Source: a virus. From it: a DNA stretch of 47,862 nt. The DNA is taken from the IMG/VR virus record IMGVR_UViG_3300043464_001238, positions 1 through 47,862 of that record. The stretch is one strand, 5' to 3'. This document shows, piece after piece, positions 32,137 to 39,751 of the stretch. A program made the translations under genes and the position numbers. The stretch's first letter is position 1; each line of letters starts with the position of its first letter. The notes under the pieces were generated by a model. The model searched no databases and was not told where the DNA came from. It saw nothing but the letters and a program-made list of their open reading frames with translations.

Positions 32137-34325
32137 CGTCCAATAATACTTCCAGCATTAAAACGGTTTAATGCATCTTCAAATTTAGATCCAACAACAT
32201 CCCACCAAGGACGGCCAACTGTTTTAGTTCCTGCAACCGAACCATAAGGTACTTGGACCGGTTTACCACCAAGAATTGCAGTACCCATGCGCGGTTGAAT
32301 TGTGGGGGTTGACCCTGCATATGTTGGATACGAAGAAGGAACTTGATTCCTGGTGGCAAAATCTTTACCAGTACGTGATTTATAAGCACGATTTAAAGCT
32401 TTACCTGTTTCAACTAAACCTTGGCCAGCTAGTAAGCCACCAGCAAGTGGGAGTGCACTACCAACCGCAGCAGCAGGACGTACATATCCAGCAGCCTGAA
32501 GCGCTTGTAGCCCTTTGGCAGTAGCGCCGCCAACCGCCGAACCAATTGCTGTATTTAATGCAGCTGTTGTTCCTGCTTGCATATAATTACCGCGAGACAA
32601 AGCATCAACAACAGCAGGATCCATTGCTGTTGCAATACTGCCTGCAGCAAAACCACCAAGTCCCAATCCTTTAATAGGTTTAGATTGCTCAACTAAATTT
32701 TCAACAGTTCTATTTAAAAGTTTATTAGCAGCTTGCGGACGTAACGCATCACGGTTAATGATTAAATCATAAGAAGGGTTGTTTATATTTTCTGCAAATT
32801 CTTTTTGCGCTTTTTCAGTGCCTTTTGCAAGCATTGTTTCTATTATTCTTGTATGCGGATTTATACGTTCAATTGTGGATGCGTTATACCTTGGATAAAC
32901 GTGTTTAAATGTTGTATCAAACTCATCAACAGTAAATGGAGAATACCGAGTTTTATCTACTGGAGGAAGAATACCAATTTGACGTAAATCAGTTTTGCTT
33001 GCAAATGATCCAAACGGATTTGTTGTTTGCCCTTCTATGGGAAACTTACCTATTTGCCCAGTTACCGCAGGAGTAGGTGGCGTTACAGGCTCTCCAACAT
33101 TTGGAACAAGACGCGCAAATTTTTCAATTGCTTGAGAAGGACTTATTCCTTCTGCATCAGCTAATCGTTGTAGGTTTTCGTCTAATAAATTCCCTGGTTT
33201 CTTAATTGGATTTCGTTCTCCCGGAATTATTGCACCAGTTCCAGAACTGCCGGCAACTGTTTTATCAGGAGTTTTTGTATAAGTTTGATAAGTAAATGGT
33301 AAATTGCGTTCAGCCAGAAGTGATTGCAAATCTCCAACAGTTAACTCGCCCCTGGCACCAATCAAATCTTTTCTAAAATGTATGTCTCCAGCATTTCCGC
33401 GACTGTCAGTAATGCCCCAAGAAGGGCCGGTACCTGGCCCTAGGTCTTCATACAGTTTAAATTTTACCCTTGGATCAACTGATAAATAATCTTTCTCATT
33501 GTCTACTGAAAGGGAATTGAAGCTGCTTTTTTTTATATTTCCTGTGTATAAATACTCTGCTTCTTTAGAAGGATCTGCGTTAATGCGTGAAACATAAATT
33601 GAGGGATTGTCCCCTGTTAATTTTTGACCTTGCCCCCAGTTTCCTTCTGCATAAGTATATTGCGGTTGGTCTGTGTTTCCCCAAACGTAACCAGCAGTTC
33701 GCCCTGGTATTTTTGAAGACAATACATTTATTTTACTTGCAAGTTTAGCTGCTTCGTCATTCCATTCTTTTGAGCTTTCAAATTGATTAATTGCTTTGCC
33801 TAATTTATCTGAAAGAATTTCAGCATAGTCTTGAGCAAAGCGTCCTGGGTTTGGTCCTGGTGTAACTGTAATTGCTTGTATATCTCCTTCTGGAAAAATT
33901 GTTTTATTTTGAACTGCTTGTGAATATGAGCCCAGCTCAGGACTTGGAGCCTCTGGCTGCCCACTTAAATATGAAGGAAAACTTTTTTGACTTTTGTATA
34001 AATTATCTGGGTACAAAGGAGAGCCTGTTGTCGAATCTCCTTTACGAACATCTTTGTCAAATACACGACTACTTGCAACGCCTTGATGTAAAGGTACAAT
34101 AGGCAGCGATCGATTGCCCGTTCTGGAAACATCAAACATATTGGGATCAGCCTGCGGAAACATCCGCATGGCTTCTTGTTGTTTAATGTTTAACTTATCT
34201 TTTTCGTTGAGTAAGTTTTGAAAAGGTAAAATTGTTCCCAAAGGAACTGCTGCTGTAAATGCGCCTAAACTTCCAAGTGTTTGTAACGCCTGCTTTTGTT
34301 CTTCTGTCAATGGCTTATTAGGCAT
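32133..34325 (-). CDS. Large putative internal virion protein, 730 aa
   Basis: Starts MPNKPLTEEQKQALQTLGSL with a hydrophobic stretch. The C-terminal third (about 550-650) has Gly/Ala-rich hydrophobic segments (GLGLGGFAAGSIATA, AAGYVRPAAAVGSALPLAGG) of the kind found in ejected, membrane-penetrating phage proteins. The DNA here is visibly more AT-rich than neighbouring genes. No enzyme motif. It is directly coupled to the Dps-like gene (adjoining start and stop). Confidence 0.7.
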   Translation of the reverse strand: MPNKPLTEEQKQALQTLGSLGAFTAAVPLGTILPFQNLLNEKDKLNIKQQEAMRMFPQADPNMFDVSRTGNRSLPIVPLHQGVASSRVFDKDVRKGDSTTGSPLYPDNLYKSQKSFPSYLSGQPEAPSPELGSYSQAVQNKTIFPEGDIQAITVTPGPNPGRFAQDYAEILSDKLGKAINQFESSKEWNDEAAKLASKINVLSSKIPGRTAGYVWGNTDQPQYTYAEGNWGQGQKLTGDNPSIYVSRINADPSKEAEYLYTGNIKKSSFNSLSVDNEKDYLSVDPRVKFKLYEDLGPGTGPSWGITDSRGNAGDIHFRKDLIGARGELTVGDLQSLLAERNLPFTYQTYTKTPDKTVAGSSGTGAIIPGERNPIKKPGNLLDENLQRLADAEGISPSQAIEKFARLVPNVGEPVTPPTPAVTGQIGKFPIEGQTTNPFGSFASKTDLRQIGILPPVDKTRYSPFTVDEFDTTFKHVYPRYNASTIERINPHTRIIETMLAKGTEKAQKEFAENINNPSYDLIINRDALRPQAANKLLNRTVENLVEQSKPIKGLGLGGFAAGSIATAMDPAVVDALSRGNYMQAGTTAALNTAIGSAVGGATAKGLQALQAAGYVRPAAAVGSALPLAGGLLAGQGLVETGKALNRAYKSRTGKDFATRNQVPSSYPTYAGSTPTIQPRMGTAILGGKPVQVPYGSVAGTKTVGRPWWDVVGSKFEDALNRFNAGSIIGR

Positions 34326-34879
34326 TACCCATTCCGCAACGTAGCCTTAACAAACCAAGCAGCTTTAAATGCCTGGCCAACAAGATCAGCCATGTAGTTT
34401 TGAATATCAATGGCCCCTACCTTGGCGGCAATAGGCTCAAGCTTCTTGGCTTTCATGCCTAGCTCTTCAAGGTTCTTGTAGTACACGCCAAGCATGTCAG
34501 CGCCCTTGTAGGAAGTCACTGCTTGCATTGGAGGAGCTGCATCCTTGAGACCGCAGCCACACTGTGGCATGAGATAATCCATCGACCTAACAAACTCAGC
34601 AAGGGTATCGAACTGTTCCAGGTGAGCTTCGTATTGATCCTTTAGGAATGCGTGGACCCCAAAGAAGTTTGATCCTTCGTAGTTGAGATGAATCAAATGT
34701 GATTGAGTCTCAAGTTCCTTGAGGTAAGCGCAAAGTGAAATGCACTGCTGGATGAATGCACCCACATCACCACCAGCCTTGGATTTAGCGGGAGCCTTAG
34801 GCTTGTCCTGGGGCCGAGGAACAGGTTGTGCCTGAGGAGTTTCCGCAGCCTGGTACTGTTGAGGGGCAGGAGTATACAT
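34325..34879 (-). CDS. Dps-like ferritin
   Basis: 184 residues. Residues 61-100 align with the Dps core: HLIHLNYEGSNFFGVHAFLK then DQYEAHLEQFDTLAEFVRSM. Against E. coli Dps, His64, His76, Asp91 and Glu95 fall exactly on the ferroxidase ligands H51, H63, D78 and E82 (spacings 12, 15, 4); the D67 position is Lys80. DLVGQAFKAAWFVKATL matches the last helix. A 37-residue Pro/Gln/Lys-rich N-terminal tail resembles DNA-binding tails of Dps. It would oxidise and store iron or shield DNA from peroxide. CGCG at 107-110 is unusual. Placement among virion genes also allows a packaged or structural role. Confidence 0.7.
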   Translation of the reverse strand: MYTPAPQQYQAAETPQAQPVPRPQDKPKAPAKSKAGGDVGAFIQQCISLCAYLKELETQSHLIHLNYEGSNFFGVHAFLKDQYEAHLEQFDTLAEFVRSMDYLMPQCGCGLKDAAPPMQAVTSYKGADMLGVYYKNLEELGMKAKKLEPIAAKVGAIDIQNYMADLVGQAFKAAWFVKATLRNG

Positions 34880-34928
34880 GGTTACTTATCAATAGTTCTA
34901 GTTTATCAGCCGTCAATACCTCAACGGC

Positions 34929-36263
34929 TTATCTTGAGATTTCTTCCCAATCCAATGCAGCATGCACAGTTGATGTGTTTGCACTAGCAGCCAAAACAAG
35001 TGACAACTCATAAGGAGTACCAGTTAAACCATTACGCTCTAACTGAAATTTAAACAATGCTTCTTTCAAGATGTCGATTGTAGTACTGGATTGGTTGCTG
35101 CCAGCAAAATATCCTTGAGCAAGAACGCGTCCGCCCGTAGTTGCAGTACCAGTTAAGTTGTATTCCACGGCAGAGTCAGCACCTGCACTTACCCAAGTAC
35201 CAGCAGTAGTGGTTGCACTGGCTACCACGCGCCACACATAGTTTGCAGTACCTGCTGCCGACATAATTGAGATGGCGGTCAAGATGACAATTGCATCAAG
35301 CGCCGTTGTTTTTAACCGCAGCGAAATCACTGGATAAAATGTGCCAGCCGTAGTCAGACTATAAGGTGCAGTAATTGTAGTGCCAATGGCTTGCTGGAGG
35401 CCACGTAACTCATAGCCACCTTCTGAAATAACACTTGAACAAATTTGTTTCAGTGTACTGCTACTTGCAGTAGCAGCAGTATTTCTAATTTCATAACGTA
35501 AAGGTAACGATGCGGTTGTGATGTAAGTAGATGTAATTAAGTTGGCATGATGGAATGAATGACAATGAATTAACTTACCGTCAATAACAAAACCTACCCG
35601 TACAGTACCAAGACCCAGCCACTCAATATCCATGAACAGGATTTGAGCTTTAGTTAGGTCAAGCGTAATACCAGATACGCCTGTACCATCAAGCTTGTCA
35701 ATATTCCAATTCGATTGAGCAACTCTGGTTTCAGTTACAGAACCAGTTACAAGACTGCGCTCAACAAATGTTGCCGCACTGGTCCCATCTTTTTCTATAT
35801 AGATGCCATTGTCGGCGCCGTAGTAGCCAACCCGTTGACGCAACCCAGTCTTGAATGCGTTCATCACAAAGGTTGACATCACCAACAAGGACTTGCCTGG
35901 TTGATACGCAAACACCTTTGTTGTTTCCCTGATGATTTCAGAGCCAGATGTTGTTGTGACGTTGAGGTCTACAAGTCCAGCATTAGCGTTAAATGCTGTA
36001 GTGCCACCGACACCACTGGTTGTAGTCCACAGACCATTATCTTTATAACGATGGCTGGAATCAAACAGTGTTAAGGGTGTGGAAGAACGCAATCGACCAA
36101 AGGCATCAGAAGCAACGCCTGCAGGCTGGATGTTAACCACCCCACTGGACGTACTGGTTACTTCAATTGGCTGACCACTTGCAGTGGTTACGACAATTCC
36201 AGAACCGTAATCTGCATATCCCGAAGTTCCATCACCATAATCATTGATATAACGGATAATCAT
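34929..36263 (-). CDS. Virion structural protein, 444 aa
   Basis: After a short N-terminus (MIIRYINDYGDGTSGYADYG) comes VNIQPAGVASDAFGRLRSST, PLTLFDSSHRYKDNGLW and AYQPGKSLLVMSTFVMNAFK. This DAFGRLR...TLFDS...YQPGKS order is found in a widely conserved phage structural protein family without an assigned role. ATG 36263 is chosen because a promoter box ends 21 nt upstream; an earlier in-frame ATG at 36314 would add a Lys-rich run. An inverted repeat AGCCGT/ACGGCT (34908-34929) lies at the stop. Confidence 0.75.
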   Translation of the reverse strand: MIIRYINDYGDGTSGYADYGSGIVVTTASGQPIEVTSTSSGVVNIQPAGVASDAFGRLRSSTPLTLFDSSHRYKDNGLWTTTSGVGGTTAFNANAGLVDLNVTTTSGSEIIRETTKVFAYQPGKSLLVMSTFVMNAFKTGLRQRVGYYGADNGIYIEKDGTSAATFVERSLVTGSVTETRVAQSNWNIDKLDGTGVSGITLDLTKAQILFMDIEWLGLGTVRVGFVIDGKLIHCHSFHHANLITSTYITTASLPLRYEIRNTAATASSSTLKQICSSVISEGGYELRGLQQAIGTTITAPYSLTTAGTFYPVISLRLKTTALDAIVILTAISIMSAAGTANYVWRVVASATTTAGTWVSAGADSAVEYNLTGTATTGGRVLAQGYFAGSNQSSTTIDILKEALFKFQLERNGLTGTPYELSLVLAASANTSTVHAALDWEEISR

Positions 36264-36280
36264 TTTGCCATAAGACTTTT

Positions 36281-36291
36281 TCTTATTGTAG
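36281..36291 (-). promoter_or_regulatory. Putative late promoter box
   Basis: Minus-strand CTACAATAAGA then AAAAG, 21 nt before ATG 36263 and overlapping the last codons of the zinc protein gene. Confidence 0.5.
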
Positions 36292-36504
36292 TTCTTCTTG
36301 CCTCCACTCAGCACGCAAGTGGCCGTAGTCCCGTGGCTCAGTAACGCTTACATCAGTTGCACCACACACACCACAAGTTCCCATGTGATTTGTAGAACAA
36401 TTGTCTGGCCCAATATAAGTTCCATTTTTATACCAAGCCCCATACTTTACACCACACGTGTGGCATATCCAAGTTGGATAATCAACTCGCTTTTGTTTCT
36501 TCAT
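36283..36504 (-). CDS. Zinc-ribbon protein, 73 aa
   Basis: MKKQKRVDYPTWICHTCGVK ... DNCSTNHMGTCGVCGATDV: two CxxC knuckles form a zinc ribbon. It overlaps the upstream gene by 23 nt. Related small ribbons in phages are of unknown function; nucleic-acid binding is possible. Confidence 0.65.
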   Translation of the reverse strand: MKKQKRVDYPTWICHTCGVKYGAWYKNGTYIGPDNCSTNHMGTCGVCGATDVSVTEPRDYGHLRAEWRQEELQ

Positions 36505-36895
36505 TGCCTTCAATAAGATCAACTAATGTTTTGCACTTAAGGTAATCATCTTGTGCACTCTTGGCTACATTTGTAGCTGCAATCAAAAATGCTTTGTAGA
36601 ACTGTTCGCCAGTTAGTTCATGCGCAAATTCACAAAGAGTGTCACTAAAGTGTTCGATTGCTTTCTGTAGATAAATGTTGTCATCTACCTCGGTAGGTCC
36701 AATATCAACTTCGGCAAGTTCTTTGTAAAACGACCGCCAGTCTGGCATCTCATACGTAGCCTTGGAGGTGTCGTGCAAATTTTCGCGTGAGTCTTTAGAC
36801 ATTAACGGTTCATCCATGGAAGCAACAACGGCGTGAGTGCGGTACCACTTTTGCCATTCCTTGATGGCATTGATGGGTTCGTGGGGATGGTCCAT
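36482..36895 (-). CDS. Hypothetical protein, 137 aa
   Basis: Helical and acidic; MDHPHEPINAIKEWQKWYRT at the start and a C-terminal helix bundle around FSDTLCEFAHELTGEQFYKA. No known family recognised. First gene after a terminator, so it probably has its own promoter, not evident to me. Confidence 0.6.
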   Translation of the reverse strand: MDHPHEPINAIKEWQKWYRTHAVVASMDEPLMSKDSRENLHDTSKATYEMPDWRSFYKELAEVDIGPTEVDDNIYLQKAIEHFSDTLCEFAHELTGEQFYKAFLIAATNVAKSAQDDYLKCKTLVDLIEGNEETKAS

Positions 36896-36902
36896 AAAAG
36901 AA

Positions 36903-36930
36903 AAAGCACACCCGCATTGTGATGTGCTTT
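36903..36930 (-). terminator. Rho-independent terminator
   Basis: Minus strand: AAAGCACA, 12-nt loop, TGTGCTTT, then TTCTTTTA. It separates the gene ending at 36956 from the one starting at 36895. Confidence 0.7.
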
Positions 36931-36955
36931 GAAGCAGCTGTGTTTGATATGAAGC

Positions 36956-37282
36956 TTAAGATATAACTACTTCGGGTTCTGTATCAAGCGCAACCGCTGG
37001 CAGCATACCAGCCTCGTATTGACGCACTGCTTCCACCATCTGGAAGTACTTCTCCCGGCAGTACGGACCTGCCTCATTCAGGCAGAAGGCTTCCCACAGG
37101 CCGGTGTAGAGGCCGTGCATGGGATGCTGTGGGTGCTGGCGTCCAGAGCACTCATACATGTGCTCAGTAAAGTCCGCTTTCTTTTGCTCAGCAATAACAT
37201 TCCAGTTGCGGAGTTGTTCCTTGAGCCAAGGGGTATCAAAAGCCCCAGCAGTTTTAAGTTTGATTGCGAGGTCATCAGTCAT
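36956..37282 (-). CDS. Hypothetical protein, 108 aa
   Basis: MTDDLAIKLKTAGAFDTPWL ... with three Cys and several His in the middle (HMYECSGRQHPQHPMHGLYTG). ATG 37282 is preferred; a longer frame upstream is the antisense/off-frame shadow of the neighbouring gene. Function unknown. Confidence 0.6.
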   Translation of the reverse strand: MTDDLAIKLKTAGAFDTPWLKEQLRNWNVIAEQKKADFTEHMYECSGRQHPQHPMHGLYTGLWEAFCLNEAGPYCREKYFQMVEAVRQYEAGMLPAVALDTEPEVVIS

Positions 37283-37472
37283 TGGAATCCAGTGCGGTAA
37301 TGGAAGTGAATACAGAAGACACAGTGGGGCTTGCTTCGTAGAGGAGATCATCAATCTCATCCTGGAGCGCAATCGCAATATCCTGCGGCGTTTTACCACC
37401 GAAGGAGTCATACTCCACTTCAATGTCAATTGCAAATGACACCGTTAGTTTTGGCACAGTAACTGGTTCCAT
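37275..37472 (-). CDS. Hypothetical protein, 65 aa
   Basis: MEPVTVPKLTVSFAIDIEVE then FGGKTPQDIAIALQDEIDDL: a beta-alpha pattern common in small phage proteins. ATG 37472 chosen over GTG 37496. Overlaps the next gene by 8 nt. Confidence 0.6.
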   Translation of the reverse strand: MEPVTVPKLTVSFAIDIEVEYDSFGGKTPQDIAIALQDEIDDLLYEASPTVSSVFTSITALDSND

Positions 37473-37500
37473 CAATAACTGGAAGGACCCAGTCACTATA

Positions 37501-37764
37501 TCAGTTATTTAGAAGTCGTTCCAGTGAATGGGCTTGATGTTGCTGGTAGTAACCAAGACGTTCTTGGATTACGTTGTAGTAATTGATAGCACCATCTACC
37601 ATTTCTTCTGCCGTCATTTGGCCTGCAAGGTTTTCATTTGCAAGCATGGCGGCAGTAAGAATGACAACTCCAAACTCCTGTTTAGAACCAATCAACGCAG
37701 AAAGAGGTGTCCCATCCTGAGTAAAACCAGCAATCAAACTATTGAGAACTGAATCTCCCCCCAT
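37501..37764 (-). CDS. Hypothetical protein, 87 aa
   Basis: MGGDSVLNSLIAGFTQDGTP, then a mostly helical protein (VVILTAAMLANENLAGQMTAEEM) with a Gln/His-rich end. Preceded by GGGGAGATTC-type purine-rich sequence. No known family. Confidence 0.6.
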   Translation of the reverse strand: MGGDSVLNSLIAGFTQDGTPLSALIGSKQEFGVVILTAAMLANENLAGQMTAEEMVDGAINYYNVIQERLGYYQQHQAHSLERLLNN

Positions 37765-37787
37765 GGAACACCCCGTATAGCCTTAAG

Positions 37788-38105
37788 TTATTTACCCATC
37801 TTAGCCAAGTAATACCAATAAGCATTCATAGCATTTTGATGGAACCTCTTACCAAGAAGCAACTTAAGTTTCTTTTGGTCTAATTCATCCGCACGTGTTT
37901 CGTTGTACGGCAGTACCTGATCCTGATCTTTGAGCATATCGATCTCAAGATCATTCATTTCCAGCTGAAGATCAAAGTCTTTTACTGCGTGTTGATGGCA
38001 GTTCATTTTGATCTTGGCATCATCCACATTGGATGGCGCTTCAATCTTCAGGTAGAAATTGTCCTGGATACTCGGATGCTTGTAGGTCCACACGTGGTTC
38101 GACAT
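37788..38105 (-). CDS. Hypothetical protein, 105 aa
   Basis: MSNHVWTYKHPSIQDNFYLK ... acidic helical C-terminal half (DLQLEMNDLEIDMLKDQD) and a Tyr-rich end. It overlaps the Gp157-like gene by 65 nt; ATG 38105 is the first good start in this frame. Possibly a partner of the Gp157-like protein; function unknown. Confidence 0.55.
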   Translation of the reverse strand: MSNHVWTYKHPSIQDNFYLKIEAPSNVDDAKIKMNCHQHAVKDFDLQLEMNDLEIDMLKDQDQVLPYNETRADELDQKKLKLLLGKRFHQNAMNAYWYYLAKMGK

Positions 38106-38742
38106 AGATTCGCTTAGAACGGATGCTGTACTCTTGACAAACCTTGACCCCACTTGGTAGAAGTTGTCCGGCTTGGTAGGCGTCGCGGATGGCATCGAGG
38201 TTTGGGAGTACTTTAGTTTTGGTGGCAGGTTCTGTTCTTGTAGAAAGAACTTCTCCTGACATTGAACGTAGCACAATTTCTTTAGTTGTGGTGACTTGTT
38301 CTTCGATGCAATAGAGTTGCCTGTGTTCAGGACTCCAAACGTCTGGATCCGACGAGACTTCAACCGTTAACTCCCTCTTCTTTACAAGTGTAAACTGATA
38401 GTTGCGGCCAGTGATTTTGTTGGTATCAAATGGCAGTGACCGCTTCAACCAGTTTAACAACCCCTTGAGGGACCGCAGTTGGGATTCGTGATGACGCTTG
38501 GCTTGCGTAATGAGTTCAGTTTCTTTCTTGATACGTTCCAAGGCGTCGTCGTGCGCCGCCATGGCGTAATAGATACGATCAACTTTTTCAGACCGTAGGT
38601 TGGCGCAACTCTCAAGCTCTGCTTTTGCCAAGTCCTGGGACTCAGGAGTAAGTAGAGGCAGTGATTTTTCAAGAGCATTGTAGTGCTCGTAGAGTTTGAT
38701 GACACTAAGCTCGTTGAGTTTAGTTGATGTGATTTGAGTCAT
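38041..38742 (-). CDS. Siphovirus Gp157-like protein
   Basis: 233 residues. The first 110 are coiled-coil helices (LYEHYNALEKSL ... DDALERIKKETELITQAKRH) followed by a LKGLLNWLKRSLPFDTNKI stretch, then a beta part beginning YQFTLVKKRELTVEVSSDP. This is the layout of the Gp157 family (PF05565), found in phage recombination/replication modules beside SSB and recombinases, as here. Confidence 0.65.
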   Translation of the reverse strand: MTQITSTKLNELSVIKLYEHYNALEKSLPLLTPESQDLAKAELESCANLRSEKVDRIYYAMAAHDDALERIKKETELITQAKRHHESQLRSLKGLLNWLKRSLPFDTNKITGRNYQFTLVKKRELTVEVSSDPDVWSPEHRQLYCIEEQVTTTKEIVLRSMSGEVLSTRTEPATKTKVLPNLDAIRDAYQAGQLLPSGVKVCQEYSIRSKRIYVEPRVDLQASEYPGQFLPED

Positions 38743-38932
38743 GCTTCAAAAGAATGTGTTTGATGTTGGCTTCAACATTTTTAAGCGCACGCCAGTCACC
38801 AGTGGTACCTGATGTTACAAGCGTGGCACCAGACGGATGCTTGAAAATCAGATGTTTCTTTTTCCTGATCAGAATAAAGTCGTAGGTTTTAGCTAGTGCA
38901 ATGATTTGTTTTGTTGCATCGTGTTTAGTCAT
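38720..38932 (-). CDS. HicA-like small protein, 70 aa
   Basis: FILIRKKKHLIFKHPSGATL with the HxxxxHP-G pattern, then TSGTTGDWRALKNVEANIKH: this resembles the HicA-type dsRBD-like fold (beta-hairpin, His, C-terminal helix). Variants of this family are common in cyanophages without a HicB partner, and none is seen here. ATG 38932 overlaps the stop of the 37-aa gene (ATGA). Confidence 0.5.
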   Translation of the reverse strand: MTKHDATKQIIALAKTYDFILIRKKKHLIFKHPSGATLVTSGTTGDWRALKNVEANIKHILLKHDSNHIN

Positions 38933-39042
38933 GCCCAACTATGTTGAACCTTGTTAATCAAATAGGTCAGCGCCATGCCTGCCGCTGCCCACAACAAATC
39001 TTTAACAACGGGAAGAACAATGCCAAGGATGGATTCAAACAT
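38929..39042 (-). CDS. Small membrane peptide, 37 aa
   Basis: MFESILGIVLPVVKDLLWAA then AGMALTYLINKVQHSWA: amphipathic/transmembrane helix. It ends in ATGA overlap with the HicA-like gene and is preceded at 28 nt by a copy of the conserved early-region repeat, which supports it as a gene. Confidence 0.6.
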   Translation of the reverse strand: MFESILGIVLPVVKDLLWAAAGMALTYLINKVQHSWA

Positions 39043-39069
39043 GAGTTGATTAGTGGATTTGGTTAAGGT

Positions 39070-39093
39070 CAGTTTAACGTCATGACCAGGACG
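39070..39093 (-). promoter_or_regulatory. Early-region repeat, copy C
   Basis: On the plus strand CAGTTTAACGTCATG then ACC and AGGACG. Third, most divergent copy of the element at 43407 and 46481; 28 nt before the start at 39042. Confidence 0.6.
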
Positions 39094-39098
39094 CATCG

Positions 39099-39428
39099 TC
39101 ACTTCTCTGTATGAATTAACACAGAGATGTTATCAGCAAGCGCCTGCACTTTCTCTTTAACAGTTTTGATTTCAAGCATCATATCCTCACGGGAGATAAA
39201 CATCTTGGGACCATAGGGATCATCCTTGCCTTCAGGATCAACAATGTCCCGTGCTTCTGCTTCAGCAGCATAGACACATTCCTGGAACATCTCCCAGGCA
39301 ATCTTCTCATCCATGATGGTCTGCGTCCCTGGATGAAATGTTGTTAATAGTTTGCCTAAGAACTGGGCCTTCTTCTGGAAGATCTCAATGAATTGATCTT
39401 CAGGTAACCCACATGAATCAAGTTTCAT
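39099..39428 (-). CDS. Hypothetical protein, 109 aa
   Basis: MKLDSCGLPEDQFIEIFQKK; helical, acidic, ends in a coiled-coil-like segment (MMLEIKTVKEKVQALADNIS). Overlaps the upstream gene by 11 nt. No known family. Confidence 0.6.
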   Translation of the reverse strand: MKLDSCGLPEDQFIEIFQKKAQFLGKLLTTFHPGTQTIMDEKIAWEMFQECVYAAEAEARDIVDPEGKDDPYGPKMFISREDMMLEIKTVKEKVQALADNISVLIHTEK

Positions 39429-39621
39429 TGTCGTTTAGTGCGTCAGATACAGCAAGAGTAAGCGCATCAAAAATAAATTGTTTTTGTTTTTCTTCACCCC
39501 ATGACATCCATTGTTCTAGTGAGCAGTCGTTTTCATCCCACTCAATGACAATTGTACCGGAACCATCAGGCTCTTCTTTGTATTCAATTTGTAGGTTGTT
39601 GACCCAAGAATTGTTCGACAT
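39418..39621 (-). CDS. Hypothetical acidic protein, 67 aa
   Basis: VNNLQIEYKEEPDGSGTIVI then EWDENDCSLEQWMSWGEEKQ: a beta-hairpin followed by helices, strongly acidic. Acidic small early proteins can act as inhibitors or DNA mimics, but nothing specific supports that. Confidence 0.6.
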   Translation of the reverse strand: MSNNSWVNNLQIEYKEEPDGSGTIVIEWDENDCSLEQWMSWGEEKQKQFIFDALTLAVSDALNDNET

Positions 39622-39751
39622 GACTGGTTAATACTTGTTCGGCATAGGTTTCAGAATCCATCTTTATCTCGGCACCAATTTTTACAAGTGCCCAATGTAT
39701 ATCATCGTCAATTTCAAGATGATAACTGTGTTTACCATTAGACAAGATCAT
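39584..39751 (-). CDS. Hypothetical protein, 55 aa
   Basis: MILSNGKHSYHLEIDDDIHW ... ends FLGQQPTN. ATG 39751 overlaps the stop of the SWIM-like gene (ATGA); a longer frame upstream is the out-of-frame shadow of that gene. Confidence 0.55.
   Translation of the reverse strand: MILSNGKHSYHLEIDDDIHWALVKIGAEIKMDSETYAEQVLTSHVEQFLGQQPTN

Noticed and set aside
38720-39042. Complete HicAB toxin-antitoxin pair
   Set aside because: The partner is a 37-residue membrane peptide, not a HicB-like antitoxin, and no RHH/HTH antitoxin is adjacent.
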